The position numbers were made by a program, and so were the translations under genes. From contig JASJZC010000003.1 in NCBI GenBank assembly GCA_037178855.1, positions 1,302,001-1,366,000 of the forward strand: a stretch of 64,000 nt of DNA, in the 5' to 3' direction. The DNA comes from Oscheius sp. JU75 (lineage: Eukaryota; Nematoda; Chromadorea; Rhabditida; Rhabditidae). The notes beneath the pieces are model-generated. The model worked only from the letters and a program-made list of their open reading frames with translations. It ran no database searches and was not told the origin of the DNA. Shown here piece by piece: positions 21,373 through 33,900 of this stretch (positions are counted from its first letter, which is position 1; the number at the start of each line of letters is the position of its first letter).

Positions 21373-22591
21373 ATGTCTACGCTGCTCGTCTTGTTCCTCG
21401 ACGTCCAGTCGTCCACCTTATGCCATCTTTCTGGATCATTGAAGATGCTGAAAGAGATCGACAGCTGCCGATGTATCACTCTGTGGTATCACTCCGGCAT
21501 TCCCACAACCCTTACTCGACTACCGTCTCGAGATGACTCTTGTCGGTTGTCTGACCGTTTCCCGAACAAATCTTAAGAATCTTGATTGGCTCGAAAAAGT
21601 CGAACATTCCCGACGCGACTGTCCCACTGGTCATCCGGTCGAGAACAATCCGAAGCTGTGTCAGAGTCTTGACAAGGACTGGAGCTGTCCAGACGTTTCG
21701 GCAATATCTAATTCGAACAGAATGGAAGAATCAAATGTCTGAGGACAGAATGCTTGGTCGTCTATGTCATGACGAAGAAGGACAAGCGGTGTAGGACTCT
21801 CCAAGGCGATTTGGTCCTGTCCGGTCATGACCGGCGACTACAGTATCTGGACTACGTCAAGGAGGTTAACGGACGTGTCCTTGTCCAGAACAACAGCTTC
21901 GAGATCTTCAACTCACTGGCCAGGCTCGAACTCATCAATTGCTCATGCTGTGACGGGTCGCGGAGAAGAGCTGGCAAGAGGCGAAGAAGTGGCTGACCAC
22001 TTGGGCAAGTGGAAGATCATTGGATGTGAGTAAATTTTTCTGTCTCTCTGTCTTTCTGCCCCTTTGTCTCTTTGTCTTCCTGTTTCTTTATCTCTCTGTA
22101 TTTCTGACTCTCTGTTTGACTGTCTCTTTGACTCTCTGCCTATCTGTCTCACTGGCTCACTGTACCTCCAAAAAGATCAGATCACCTTTTCCAGACTCTT
22201 CCGGACTCCTTCTCGCCCTTTTGACCGTCCTCCTCATCACACTTGTCTTCCTCTGGCTGCAGAAGGATGCCCAGGTGGCTTCCATGTTCCCCAACCCCTC
22301 CATAGCCCATAAGCAGATCTATCCACATCACTTTGTTACTAACTGGACCTGAAAAAATGAATGGGTGAGCGGCGTCACCGTTACGGTCTCCAGGCACTCG
22401 ATGGGGCCGAGAAACAGTGGACCGAGATCCAAGATGGGCGCGAAGTCTATGAGCAGCGGATCATGAATCGTCATAGGCCGGGAGAGCTGTCTAGAATAGG
22501 ACCGAATCTCCATGATGCTGACGGTTTCAAAGAGACGAAACCGGTCAAGAAGGCGAGGAAACTGAACGAGTCGCCAATTGAGGCTTATTAG
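21373..22591 (+). CDS. receptor L-domain (irld-like) single-pass membrane protein; model interrupted
   Basis: L-domain signatures of the insulin/EGF-receptor type appear twice: TLVGCLTVSRTNLKNLDWLE followed by NNPKLCQS, and CRTLQGDLVLSGHDRRLQYL with VNGRVLVQNNSFEIF. The 3' part is clean. An exon ends at 22025 with a perfect GTGAGTAAAT donor, the next (22195-22274) encodes a transmembrane segment SGLLLALLTVLLITLVFLWL, and a last exon (22394-22591) gives a charged cytoplasmic tail ending SPIEAY. The 5' part needs frame changes near 21480, 21700 and 21950 that ordinary introns do not provide; two could be GT...AG introns of only 26 and 19 nt. It is either a decayed copy, a sequence with indels, or a gene with ultra-short introns. 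Expected role: surface or secreted ligand-binding protein. Confidence 0.55.
22035..22165 (+). repeat. CTCTGTCT-type low-complexity tract in an intron
   Basis: Imperfect tandem array of TCTCTGTC/TTTCTGTC units inside the intron before the transmembrane exon. The same unit recurs through the window. Confidence 0.8.
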
Positions 22592-22757
22592 GTAGTTTTG
22601 GAGACGGTGAGTAAGTATGTTTGGACTCAGAGACAGTGAGACAGAGCAACGGAGGGAAGAGACATAGGATCAGAGAGACAAACTCAGAATATCTATCTCT
22701 CTCTCTCTCCCATATCCTGAGCTAAAGCTAATCAGTAGCCGATTTGGGCTCTCGTTC

Positions 22758-22829
22758 GGTCCCGTGGTGTAGCGGTTAGCACTCAGGACTCTGAATCCTG
22801 CGACGGGAGTTCAAATCTCCCCGGGACCT
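22758..22829 (+). tRNA. tRNA-Gln (CUG anticodon)
   Basis: 72-nt cloverleaf. Acceptor GGTCCCG pairs with CGGGACC, the D-arm contains GTGTAGCGGTTAGCAC (A box), anticodon stem CAGGA/TCCTG has loop CTCTGAA giving anticodon CTG, and the T-arm is GGGAGTTCAAATCTCCC (B box). A T-run follows shortly after. The whole gene is identical to the copy at 35992-36063. Confidence 0.95.
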
Positions 22830-23056
22830 TGTCTTTTTTTCTTAGTTCACTTCCAGTCAGGAGATGTTCTAAAAGACCAGGAAACCTTCGCTCCAGCCAC
22901 GCTTTCCCCTTTTTCTCAGGTCAATCCGGCACCTTCGTCTCTCCCGCTTCGGCAGCCGACTTTTTGCCAGCGATCCACCTGGTCTCGCTCATTAAACTCG
23001 CTAAAGTGAGAGTCTTTGCTGCTAAAGAAACAAAGTTGTAACATGCATGCTTTGAG

Positions 23057-23063
23057 TATATAA
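23057..23063 (+). promoter_or_regulatory. TATA box of the cuticle collagen gene
   Basis: TATATAA about 95 nt before the collagen ATG, in the usual place for a strongly induced cuticle gene. No competing gene starts nearby. Confidence 0.65.
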
Positions 23064-23154
23064 CCGTCGAGACGGGACAGGATAGACATCAGCTACAGCT
23101 CTTCCAATCCTAAACAGTAGTCAGCCTTCCATTTACCCCAAAACAGTTCTTTAG

Positions 23155-24560
23155 ATGCTAAAATGTGCAGTTGGTGCCGCCTCGATTGCCTCGGGAATCA
23201 TCTTCCTGGGGGCCGTGGGCTTCGTCGGATACATGTTCCTGGAAATAAGCGAGTTCTACGAGACTTCTCTGCTCGAACTGGAGGACTTTAGAGTGAGTTC
23301 ATTTCGTCCACTTAGTGAGCCATCTCTCAAGTATCTTAGATCAAGGTTAATCGATTTTCATGGATTTGATAGTACAAAACCGGTCAACCAAATCTTTCTT
23401 TTCAGACAACAGCCGACAACACCTGGGACACAATTCTTGCCTCCACGGGCCCTGCTATCTCTCTCGAGAAGGCCTTCTACCGTCCCAAGAGAGCAGCAAG
23501 CACCTGTCAGTGTTCCGCAGCCGGAAATAACTGCCCAGCTGGCCCTGCTGGTCCTCCCGGAGCCCCTGGAGTCAATGGCGATGATGGAGTACCAGGGGAA
23601 TCTGGGAAGGCTGGCAATCCAGGAATGGCCATGATGGCTGCTGCTTCCTCCGGTGCTTCTGACGGTTATGACGGAGCCGCTGCTTCCGGTTCCGGCTGCG
23701 TGAGCTGTCCCGCCGGCCCAGCTGGACCTCCAGGACCCGATGGACCTGCTGGAGCTGCCGGTCCCGATGGCCAGCCTGGACAGGCTGGAGCCCCTGGAAA
23801 CGACGGTCAGCCAGGTGCTCCTGGACCTGCTGGAGACGCTGGACCTGACGGACAGAGTGGCCCTGCTGGTGAGGCTGGAGCTCCAGGAGCCAATGGAAAG
23901 AAAGGCAAGGGAAAACCCGGACCTGCTGGCCCTGCCGGAGCCCCTGGACAGGCTGGAGCGAATGGAAAAGACGGAGAGAAAGGACAGGATGGCAAGCCTG
24001 GAGCCCAAGGACCAGCCGGACCAGCTGGACAGAACGGAGAGGACGGAAAGGAGGGAGAAGCTGGAGCTCCGGGGCTTGCTGGAAACCCTGGAAGTGAGTT
24101 CATACATGATTTGCGCGAGTTCTGACAGAAGATGGTTTGTGATGTTCTGCAAAGATGTAAAACGGTTCTAAAACTACAACTTTGCAGAACATTGTCCCTA
24201 AAAGCTGATCAAACAGTAACCGTTTATTCGTCTTTGAAGCTTGTCAGTTGAAAACTTTTTGCCGCGCCGCTCTGCTTCGATAGGTTAAATGTCTCGCCTT
24301 TAATCTAAAGCTTACAAGTTCGAATCTACAGGCCACCGTAATGTCTTTTACCTCCAGGCGACGCCGCCTACTGCCCCTGTCCTCCCAGAACCGGAGCTGC
24401 TGCAGCTGAAGAAGCCGCACAGTCCGCCTATGGAGCTCAGGAGCCAGCTCCTAAAGACGACGGCTATAGTGATGCTGCTGCTCCTGGTTCCAAGCCAGAT
24501 GAGACCTACCGCCAGCGCCGTGGAGAGCTGAAGAAGAGCCGTGTTGCCAAGGCTCTCTAA
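23155..24560 (+). CDS. nematode cuticle collagen
   Basis: Structural protein secreted by the hypodermis into the cuticle. Exons 23155-23292, 23406-24093 and 24358-24560 join in frame to 342 aa. The N-terminus is the nematode cuticle collagen domain with a hydrophobic signal-anchor (ASIASGIIFLGAVGFVGYMF). A basic RPKR site suited to BLI-4-type subtilisin cleavage follows, then cysteines in CQCS and NNCPAG, a first short Gly-X-Y block, a non-collagen Ser/Gly/Ala linker with CVSC, and a long Gly-X-Y block with a KKGKGK interruption. The C-terminus has YCPCPPRT, typical of cuticle collagens, and a polar Lys/Arg-rich tail. A TATA box lies upstream and CTTTAG directly precedes the ATG. Intron 2 holds a tRNA-like element. 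It converges with the ankyrin gene. Confidence 0.96.
24269..24337 (+). repeat. tRNA-like element in collagen intron 2
   Basis: Contains an A-box-like segment (CTTCGATAGGTTAAATG) and a B-box-like TTCGAATC about 45 nt later, but the acceptor stems do not pair. A decayed tRNA or tRNA-derived insertion. Confidence 0.5.
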
Positions 24561-24589
24561 GAAGAAGAAGCCTAGGGAATGTGTCTGTA

Positions 24590-24875
24590 CATAATAGTCA
24601 TAAAACTATCTCTATTGCGCTATCTCTGTCTCTGTGTCTCTCTGTCTGTCTATACAGACACTGACGGATTTCAGCAAAATGATCTGGGAGGCTCGCAGGA
24701 GATCGCGGGCACACAACTGAACCAAAAATACGACTCGGTTTCTGTCTCTGTCTCACTGTCTCTCTGACTCTCTATCTCTCTCTATCCTTCTTTCTGTCTC
24801 TCTGTTCCTCATGTCTTCTCTGTTTTTCTGTCTACGTGTTTCTGTTTGTCTACCCCTCTGTCTCTCCCAGACTCG
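24590..24875 (+). repeat. CTCTGTCT-type low-complexity tract between collagen and ankyrin genes
   Basis: Two blocks of TCTCTGTCTC-like units around a non-repetitive piece, in the convergent intergenic region 24561-24970. No gene is seen here. Confidence 0.75.
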
Positions 24876-24970
24876 TTTCCATGTAATCTACTCTTTATTA
24901 ACTACAGTTAGCCATATCTCATGAGGAATATAATGTAACGCAAGGCTTGGGTATCATCATTAACCGGTTT

Positions 24971-27900
24971 CTAGAACTTTCCATTTCTTCTCGGAGTCTC
25001 GCTGTGATACTTGACAAGCCATTCGGAAATGAAGCCGATAGGATCGGCTGGTCGGCGAAGGAGGACCTCAGCCAGCGCCTTCGTCAAGACCGGTGCCACT
25101 GTTCGGGCCAGATAGATTCCGTTTTCACTTGTCGGCAAGTCAACTCGACCGTTCATCATTCTCTCGAAACGAGCCCTGTCAACATCATCCTCGTCCTCGA
25201 TGAAGCGGGCAGAGTCTAGTTGAGAGCTGAAATGGTAAAGAATCAGAGTCAACGACAGAATCTTACGCTTCACTGCCACTGTCTGGACTGGCCGGGCTCT
25301 CAATTAGAGGCCCGTCCTCTAGAAGTTCCTCATTTAGGATTTCGTAATCTTCGTCTCGATCTTTGATCATTTTGAGGTCGATTACAGCGTTTCGACGGTA
25401 GTAGTCAGGGGTCCGGCCTTCCTAAAAAAAAGAGGACATACTGAAGACAGTCAGACAGAAAAACGGAAGAGACAGAGAGAGACTCACATTATCCACAGCC
25501 ATCGGATCAGCTCCAGCCTTCCCCAAAATTTTCAGATAGTGCCCGCCGTCCCTTGAAGCTGCCGCGTAGTGCATTGCAGTTCTCTTGTTCTAAAGGGATG
25601 GTCAGGTCAGGTAGTCCTTGAAACTCACATAGTCAGGAGCATTCAGAACAGAAGTAAAGTTGGAGGCAATGTGTCGGACAATGTCGGTTCTCTCGTGCAC
25701 GACGGCTGCATGAAGAGGCGTGCATCCGAAACGGTCTCTGGCTGAAAAGTAGCAGATACAGTGGATGGCAATTATGGGGGAAACTGTAATTGTTGCAACT
25801 TTTGATTTTAAAGGTACCAAAGAAAAAAGTTCCTAATTTTTGGAAAGCCAATAGGGCTCCAATCGCTACTGGAACGTCGCCTAGCAGCAGCAGCAGGATG
25901 GAAGAAGGAGGCCAAGCGCTATCAGCCGTCATTTCCATCTGCGACAGGGCTATGAAGGAAGCTCGACAGATGCTGGACGCTATCCCGAAACATTCTACTC
26001 CAGCTCCCTCCACCAGCAGCACTTCATCGGCTCTGAATCTGACCAAGGGACTTGTCTTCTACTCAGAGGACAAGAAATACAAGCTGGTAGCCTACGAGAG
26101 ACAGGATAGTCGCTCCTCGTTGAGTGTCCAGTCAAGGAAGGGACAGGAACAGAAGCCCATGCTGTCGGACAAAGAGAGGAAGAGACAGGAGGACAGTTCT
26201 AGCCAGTCGAGGAAGGGACGCAAGACCATGGTACGTGTCCAGAAGAAGAGTCAACTGAACACAGTCCAGCCAAATAAGAGCTACTACATGGTACCCGCCT
26301 GGAACGTACAGGAGGATAGATTTGACCAGCTGAGGAAGGGACAGAGACAGAAGACTGTGGTAGCTGTCCAGCCAAGGAACCCACAGGATGACTCTGAGGT
26401 CTCTGTCCGAAATCCGGTGTCTGTCAAGGAGAGGAAGAGTCAAGTGGTTCCTGTCCAGCCGAAGAAGATGGCACAGGATCGGAAGGGACAGACGCCTAAG
26501 GTAGCTGACCAGTCGGAGAAGGGTCAAGAGGGCAGATCTAGCCAGTCGGGAAACGAAGAGAAGACCTTGGGATCGGTCAGGGAGAAGACGAGTCAGGTCA
26601 ACACTGCCCAGAAATGGAAGGGACAAAAGGCCTGTCTCCAGAGGACCTGCTCGTCTGGAGAGAGGATGATGCGTCACGATGAGGTCTTCGAGCACAATGA
26701 TCTGAGCTACAAGCTGATCCTAGAGGTCCATCTTGGCCGCAACGGCAAGCTCAAGCAGATCGTCATCAATGGGAAGAAACTCAACATTTAGAGACCAACG
26801 TCCAGTGACAATATACCAGAGGAATGAAGTTGTAGCTCGCTGTTGTAAGTATTTTTCTATTCTTTGGGGTAGAAAAAAAAGAACAAGGTATTGTGCGGTA
26901 TAGTCTGTTTCCAACGAATAGCAGCAGTGAGGCAATTCTTTAAAGGTTTTTCGAAAACGGAAATTCGGGTCCCGTTACGATTTGTGCGCCGACAAAAAAC
27001 CAATTCTTCTCATTCCTAACTAAAAATTGAATTTTCATATGTTTTCAGTTTCCTCCTCGTAATTCTGATCTCATTTTCGAATTCTGCGTGTGTAAATACC
27101 TACATGACGCCAAACATGGGTGGAAAACCATGGTTTACAGAGCGCAGGAGCGTCTTCGGCTGGATAATAGCCGTTTGAAGATCAGTTCGCCTAAACCTTG
27201 GAGTTTTCACGCGAGAAAATTTCTTCGCCGAGCTTCGGACGTTCAAACTGAGATGCCGCTTCTCGTTGACAATGGACTATAACCGAACCCGGGATGTCTG
27301 CTTGGTAGGCGAACGCGCTAACCACTAGGTCACAACGCAAAAGATAGCTCGAAAAGTGCAGTCAGCCACATGGAAAGTTGAAAACCTACCAATAGCCAGC
27401 TTCTTTGTGATCATGAGTCTTTTCAACGTATCTAGTTCTCCATCCTTGATAGCCTTATGAATACCGTCGATTTTTTCCTGAACATGTTGCAGAGTAAAAT
27501 TCGGCTGACCTACCATGTACTCTGGAAGAGAGTCAAGGAAGGCACAGGTTTCTGGATTAGTGGCTGTTCGGCTCTGGAGCAAGTCGCCACAGCCTGGAAC
27601 ATGTCATAATGTCTCTCAGTTCCTCGGTATCTCTGTCTCCCTGTCCGCCTGTGTCTCAGTCTCTCTGTCCCCGCCATCACTTACCAGACAGAACCAGCTG
27701 TTCAAGTTTGGCTACCTGACCATCCCTTAGCCATTGCTGAATAGAGGATTCCAAGTAACTGGGAGCGACTCTATTATGAAGGACCTGCTTCAAAGCAGCT
27801 TTGGTATCGAGTCTCATAGCCATAAGATCAATCTCTCCTGGATGCTTGAGGTAGTACTTGGCAGGACGACCGTTCTGAGAAAGGCAGTCGTCAAAAGGGA

Positions 27901-30900
27901 CAAAGAGACACTTACGCAGTCGTAGATGTTCGGATCGGCTCCGGATTTTCTCATGATCTTGTACAGATAACCTTGGTCTTTGAGGGCAGCGGCATAATGA
28001 AGCGGGGTTCGTTTCTTCTGGAAACAGGAACTGTCACTGTCACTGTCACTGTCTCACCTGATCCATAGCATTGATAGACTGCGGATAGTTCCTGACTAGA
28101 TACTTTGCAATGTCACTTCTGTCAAAAACTATTGCCTTATGCAGTGGACTCAATCCCCTATTGTCCCTGCACAAGGCCAGTTTTTTTCTGTCTGTCAGCA
28201 GCTTGACAGCCCTCAGGTTTCCCTGCTCCACGGCCTTGTGAATCGCTTGAATCTTGGCCTTAACGCGTATGTCTATGTCATAGACTTGTCAGCGAACCTG
28301 GTACTGAGGTAGGACTTCAAGGAACCCAATGCTGTCCGCGTCTTCGACCTCATGGTTCCTCCCTAGAAGTAGATCCGCATATCCTGTCAGAACGAGTTCT
28401 TCAAGCTTTCCAATATTTCCGGTATGAATCCAGTCGTAGATGTCCTCTTCGAGATCTAAAAATAGAATGTTCGAGCTGGCAGCAGAGGTCAAAAGATGAT
28501 CTTCTTCCTCTTTCTTGACCCACTAATGTGCTTGGGAATTAATGATTCACGGAAAACTGGAGAGCTGGGTGATTAATATAGTCTATTTCAGACGAAAAGG
28601 GACATGGAGCCTTAATTTAAGTCTTGGAGTCGAACTCTGACCCCGTAGGCACTGGGCACGCCACATAGCGCCGCTATTGAGGTGAAGTGAGACAAGGACA
28701 GGTTAACAAAATCAAAGACAGGTTGACAGGAATGATTGTTTGTCCTACAACATCATCGCTGTTCAGCACCAGGTTCACTGTAACTTTGTGACGGGAGCGT
28801 TACAATGTAATCGAAGAATGGACTTACTGTCTCTATTCGTTTTGGTAGAGTGATCCTCTTGTCATGTCTTCGTCAACCTGCCCTTGTCTCACTTCTTCAC
28901 GGGATCTGTCATCCGGTCATCATCATATGTGCTCTCTCTCTCTCAGCCCCAGACTATCAACTCATTCCTGTCAACCTGTCTTTGTCACACCTCTTGTCCT
29001 GTCTTTGTCAACCGGTGTCCTACGAGCTGCCACTCTACCATGCTATCTCTGTCACCCTTGTAATTTTCCTGACTGTCAATGGCTCTCTGCCAACTCTTTC
29101 AAAGCCCTGCAAGCGCTGGCTACCAATCTGTTATTCTATTCTGCCCCGCTTCGGTACTAACTGACAGGACAAACTGAAAGACTGACTGAAAACCTTATAG
29201 TCTAGTTAGACTCACCCTGCAACAATGGTCTGCTCAACTGTCCCGAGATCAGCTGATTCATCACGGCATTGTCTTTCATGCTCCGGACATTCAGTCTCTG
29301 TCCATGTGTCCGGTAGTAGAATGGGGTGTGCCCGTGCTGAACTTTTAATCAGAAGGATCGGAAAGTAAAGCATAGCAAATTGGTAACGTGGTGATGTTAA
29401 AAAGAAGTGGGATTAGCCCGCCAAGTGGTGGGTGGCTCGCGAATCACGTCACTTTTAATCAGAAGGATCGGGAAGAGTTGGTGCGAACTTTACGGTGCCA
29501 GAGAGAGGACATCCGTGAATTTGGGATGATGAGACACGCGAGGGAAGTTAAGTGAGTCAATCAGCTGACAGGTTTGCAGAGGAAGAAGACATTCGATCTA
29601 CTACTGACATAAAAGGCGCAGGGACTCCCTAGTAGGGGACGGAAACTCGGCTCTGATTCTGTGAAATCTTTCTGGTTCAGAGAATGGACTTCAAGCTTTT
29701 TGATGTCCAGTAAAGTTGTAGCTCTTGATCCGCTCTAAAACTTCGCAGTACATGGAAAAGGCCAAAAATCAAATGTTGGGCCCTAAAAATACTCTAGAAG
29801 CAAAAGATTTGAGCTATGCAAAAAGCAAAAACAGTTGCCCACGGCTGGAATCGAACCAGCGTCGCCACGGCCACAACGTGGAGTACTAACCACTATACTA
29901 CGTGGGCCGAAAGCGGGCAAAACCAGAGGTAGTTATGATCCGTGCTCAATTACAGGAAGAAGAGATCGTAAAAGTAGCTACCTTGTCTTCGATAAACGCG
30001 TCGCCTCCGCTCTTCTGAAGAACCTTAATCATGTGTTCGCCGTTAGGATCAGCTGCCGCGTAATGGAGAGGTGTGCGGCCGGCCTGGAAAATAGAAAAAT
30101 TGAAAATAATTGTAGGGACAGAGACAGAGACAGAGGCAGGAAGTGAGTCACTGAAGCCCCTCTTTGATCTCTTATCCAGATAATTATCTCTTTTCTGTAA
30201 GCACAGCCCCAATTAGAACTCACATGATCTGTGGCATTGACGCAGTTCGGATACTTGGCGAGAAGGTAACGGACCGTATTGGTCTGTCCATGCAGAAGCG
30301 CCTTGTGGAGCGGTGTCATCCCATAAGTGTCTCTAGCTGTGGAGAGTTGTGGCCTGTCAATTAGGGACTTGACTCTTCGGACATCTCCCTCCTCGACGGC
30401 TTTGTGGATTGCGTCGATTTTGGACTGAAACTGTCTCAAAAACTTTGAAAGACTGTCCCTACCTGGTATTGGACCAGTGTCCTCAAGAACTCTTTGCTGG
30501 CCACATTGTGCGTGCTCTTCTCTTTGAGCAGGTGATCACGTCCATCCAGAACCAACTGCTCGAGACGGGCAACCTCTCCAAGCTCTATCCACTTCTGAAT
30601 CTGGTCCTCCGTCGGGGCATCTGCAACTAATGAACGTGTATCTGAGGTCTGTGAGATGCCAATGGTTTCCCAATACTACCAGCGAATTGTCCGTTTGTCT
30701 CTGTCAAACTGTTAGACCTCAAATCCTGTGAGCCTGTCTTCTATCTCAGGAGCAAACTTCTTTGAGTTCGAACTTGGGAGCTGGCTTACCCCATGATCTC
30801 TAGACGCGAATTATTGGATCCTCCTAGAGATTTAAAAAGACAGTATGTCTACCTCCTGCGCTTGATCTACCCTTCATAGATCGCGGGAAAATCCTTTGCC

Positions 30901-33900
30901 CCACTTGGCCAGTTAGCGCTCCGTCTACGAATCAAAGCGAGCAGGGTTCCATTTCCATATAAGTCAAACCATTTTGTCAAGCCACGCTTCTGGCATATTT
31001 AAATTACAAGACACGTGGTGAAAATCCTCACAAATTTGTACAGGGACCCCCACACCTTAAGCCTGTCATCATTACCGTGAAAGCGATTTTGGCTATCGGC
31101 TGAAGACATGTAGAAAAAAGAGGAGAATGGAGCAGGCGGCTCCGGCATACCGTGAAAGAGCCGAAAGTCGTCGAACTCGATTTTGACCATAAATTGGTTC
31201 GGTGTGAATGATGGGATTAGAGAGTATAGAGGAGGAAATCCTTGAAGAGCAAGCCACAGGAAGTGACTGCTGTTTTCCAAGAGGGCAGGGCAGAGAAACG
31301 AAGGGGATTGGATGAGACAGCCGAGACTACTAAAATATAGGCCGGATCGGCTCATCCTTAGGGGCGGAAAGGCGGATGAATTACGTGAGAGATCTTTAGC
31401 ACTGTGGGTTAGAGTGACGGGACTAAAGTTGAGGAGGGTCCGCCACTTTCTGACTACTTTTCGGTGTCAGGCGATCAGTTTAACGACTTGACATGTTCAG
31501 AAAAGTTGCAGATTACTAAATTCTCTATGCTTCTACAGGACTTCATAAAACGTAAAGTTGCTGTTTTCTAACAGAAAATGCTAGCGAGAAAATTGTGACC
31601 TAGAGCGCGCCTCTTACTGACTTTTTTGGGTGTCAGGAAGACATTTTTACGAATTGACATGCTCAGGTAAAATGTAGGTTTTTAAATTCTCTACAACTTT
31701 TTAAAACATCGTAAAACGTGAAAGTCTCTTCTTCAACTTGAAAACGGCCATCAGAAAAAAAACCGTTTGTCAGGAATTAATCTGACAGAGAAAGTACAGG
31801 AGAGCCATGTAAGAAGATAAATTCCTGTCTTATTCAAAAGTTCACACCCGTATTATCTCGAGAAGAAAACGGGCAGGAAGAAGATCCAAAGAAGATGATT
31901 TGAAACAAAAAAAGATTCCGTGAAAAGATTCGTTTCCATGGTAAAGTCTAATAGATTGTGAAAAACGGCTAGCCTCATTAATTTTGAAAGAAATGCTGTC
32001 AATGGATGTGTTCCGGGAATTCTGCAAAGTCTATGTCTCTCTGTCAAAGGTGCAGGATGATTGGAATAAAATACTCGAGCCTCGTACTCTGAATAAGAAA
32101 AGAGACATGCTGACGTACATAGTGAGTATGCCTCACTCTCCATCCAGACTTCCAGAGACCGAGGCACTTATAAAATATTCTCGTCCCCTCCCCAAGTTAT
32201 CAACACCCAAATTAATCATATCTTTTCCGTGTCGGGTCCCCGCTGGACCCGGATCGATTGCCAAGGGAGGTCGTTAAGAACTTGCTCTCACCTGGATCGT
32301 AGAATTCATCATCCGTGGACAGGGAGCGCAGCATGACGGACGACTCGTCGGCTGACAGAGGGCGGACCAGTCGCTCCGGCTGATGACGATAAGTCTCCGG
32401 CGTGTGGCCGTCCTAGAGAATCCGGATGCTTATTGAGAGATAAGGGGGAAATTCAAATTTCCCGTTATTTACCTGATCGGCCAGCTTTGTGTTGGCCCCG
32501 AGTTCGACCAAAGTATCGTAGATGGCGTTCGGCTGGACGGCAGCGTAGTGGAGAGCTGTCCGTTTGCACTGGAATTTGAGGTTATCTCTCTATATCTCTC
32601 TCTCTACTCTCTTTTCCCTCTAAAGCTGGAGATTGATATGTTGATCCCCACCCACAAGAAGTTCTCTTGTTTTCCCTCCTAAAGATTTTCGATCCATCTG
32701 AACCCGCTGGATTTAAACATTTTTGGAAGAAATCAAATCTTTTAAGCTCAACGCCCTTCTACAAAAGCCTCAGAAAAACTTAAAGTTTGGGGATAGTACA
32801 GAGACAGTGACTCAAGGTATTAGACTTTTGGGTTAAGTAGGAACGAAGTTTAAGTTTATGACGCCAAATGGCGGGGGGATGCAGAACTCTGTCCATGTTT
32901 TTGGTGAAGCCTTAACGCTATTAACTTCTTCGTCATTTGAGGAAGTCACGAACTAATATGAGCCATTCTTGACGTCAAATGCGCCTATTTGTGGCGAAGA
33001 GACTCACTGTATCCGTCAGATTGATGGTGTAGGGGAATGTATGGGCCAGATACTCGACCATCTCGTGTCTCTCCCTCAGGACAGCAATATGCAAAACACG
33101 CATTCCTCTGGTGTCCCTGGTTCGGGCCAGACCCTCGTCCATGAGAGTTCGGAGCCGATGGATCTCGTTCTGTTCAATGGCGTCGATGGCCTCGTTCATC
33201 TTGGTCTGAAAACGTCTGTATTAGAGAGAGAGACAAAGAGAAAGAGAGTAAGAAACTAAGAGGGTGAAAGACAAACCTGTAGCTGCCGAAACTCGCTGAT
33301 GAGTTGTGTCAGCTTGTCATTAGCCACATTGCGACCGAGAATCTTCCAAATCTGATCAGCTTTTCCCTCAATCTGTAGCTCTTCAAGCACCTGGATTGTG
33401 AGGCTCTCAGGATGATTAAATGGACCTACGTGATAGTCGTTGGGGGTTACTTTGAGCTGAAGGAGGCGATCCATGACCTCGGAGAGGGCCTCCTCCGAAT
33501 TCGAGTCAAACGTACGCTCTCTGAAATGGAACTAATTTTGGGCACAGGTGTGGTGCTGGTTCAGTGAACCGTGAGAGAGTCTCTGTCTCCCCTAAAAATC
33601 CTACCTCTCATCGCAGTAAACAGCTGAATACATACTGAGACATGCTATAATTCTCAGCACTCGATCAAATACTGGCCTCCGGACAGGAAACAGTCATTTG
33701 TCACTCAAAAAAACCTTTTCGACCTTCTCTACCCCAAAAAGAAGGCTCACCTCATTAAGTCGACCGACTGGAACCTGGACTGGTGAAGAATCTTCGTCCT
33801 GGAGCCCTGTAATTAGTCAGTTTATGCTGGAATTGTGATAATTTCCGGTCCCCGGAAATGTCCAGGTGACCGAGCAAGGCGAACGTGTACATAAACAAGA

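Noticed and set aside
21279-21479. Minus-strand frame with a coding-like composition (SFSIFNDPERWHKVDDW...)
   Set aside because: Starts without ATG, has no partner exon and overlaps the better supported plus-strand receptor-L-domain gene.
23358-24152. 264-codon minus-strand open frame, Ser/Arg-rich
   Set aside because: Antisense shadow of the Gly-X-Y repeats of the collagen.
28850-29164. Plus-strand open frames rich in Leu/Ser/Cys
   Set aside because: Lie in an ankyrin-gene intron with CTCTGTC-type low-complexity sequence; no motif.
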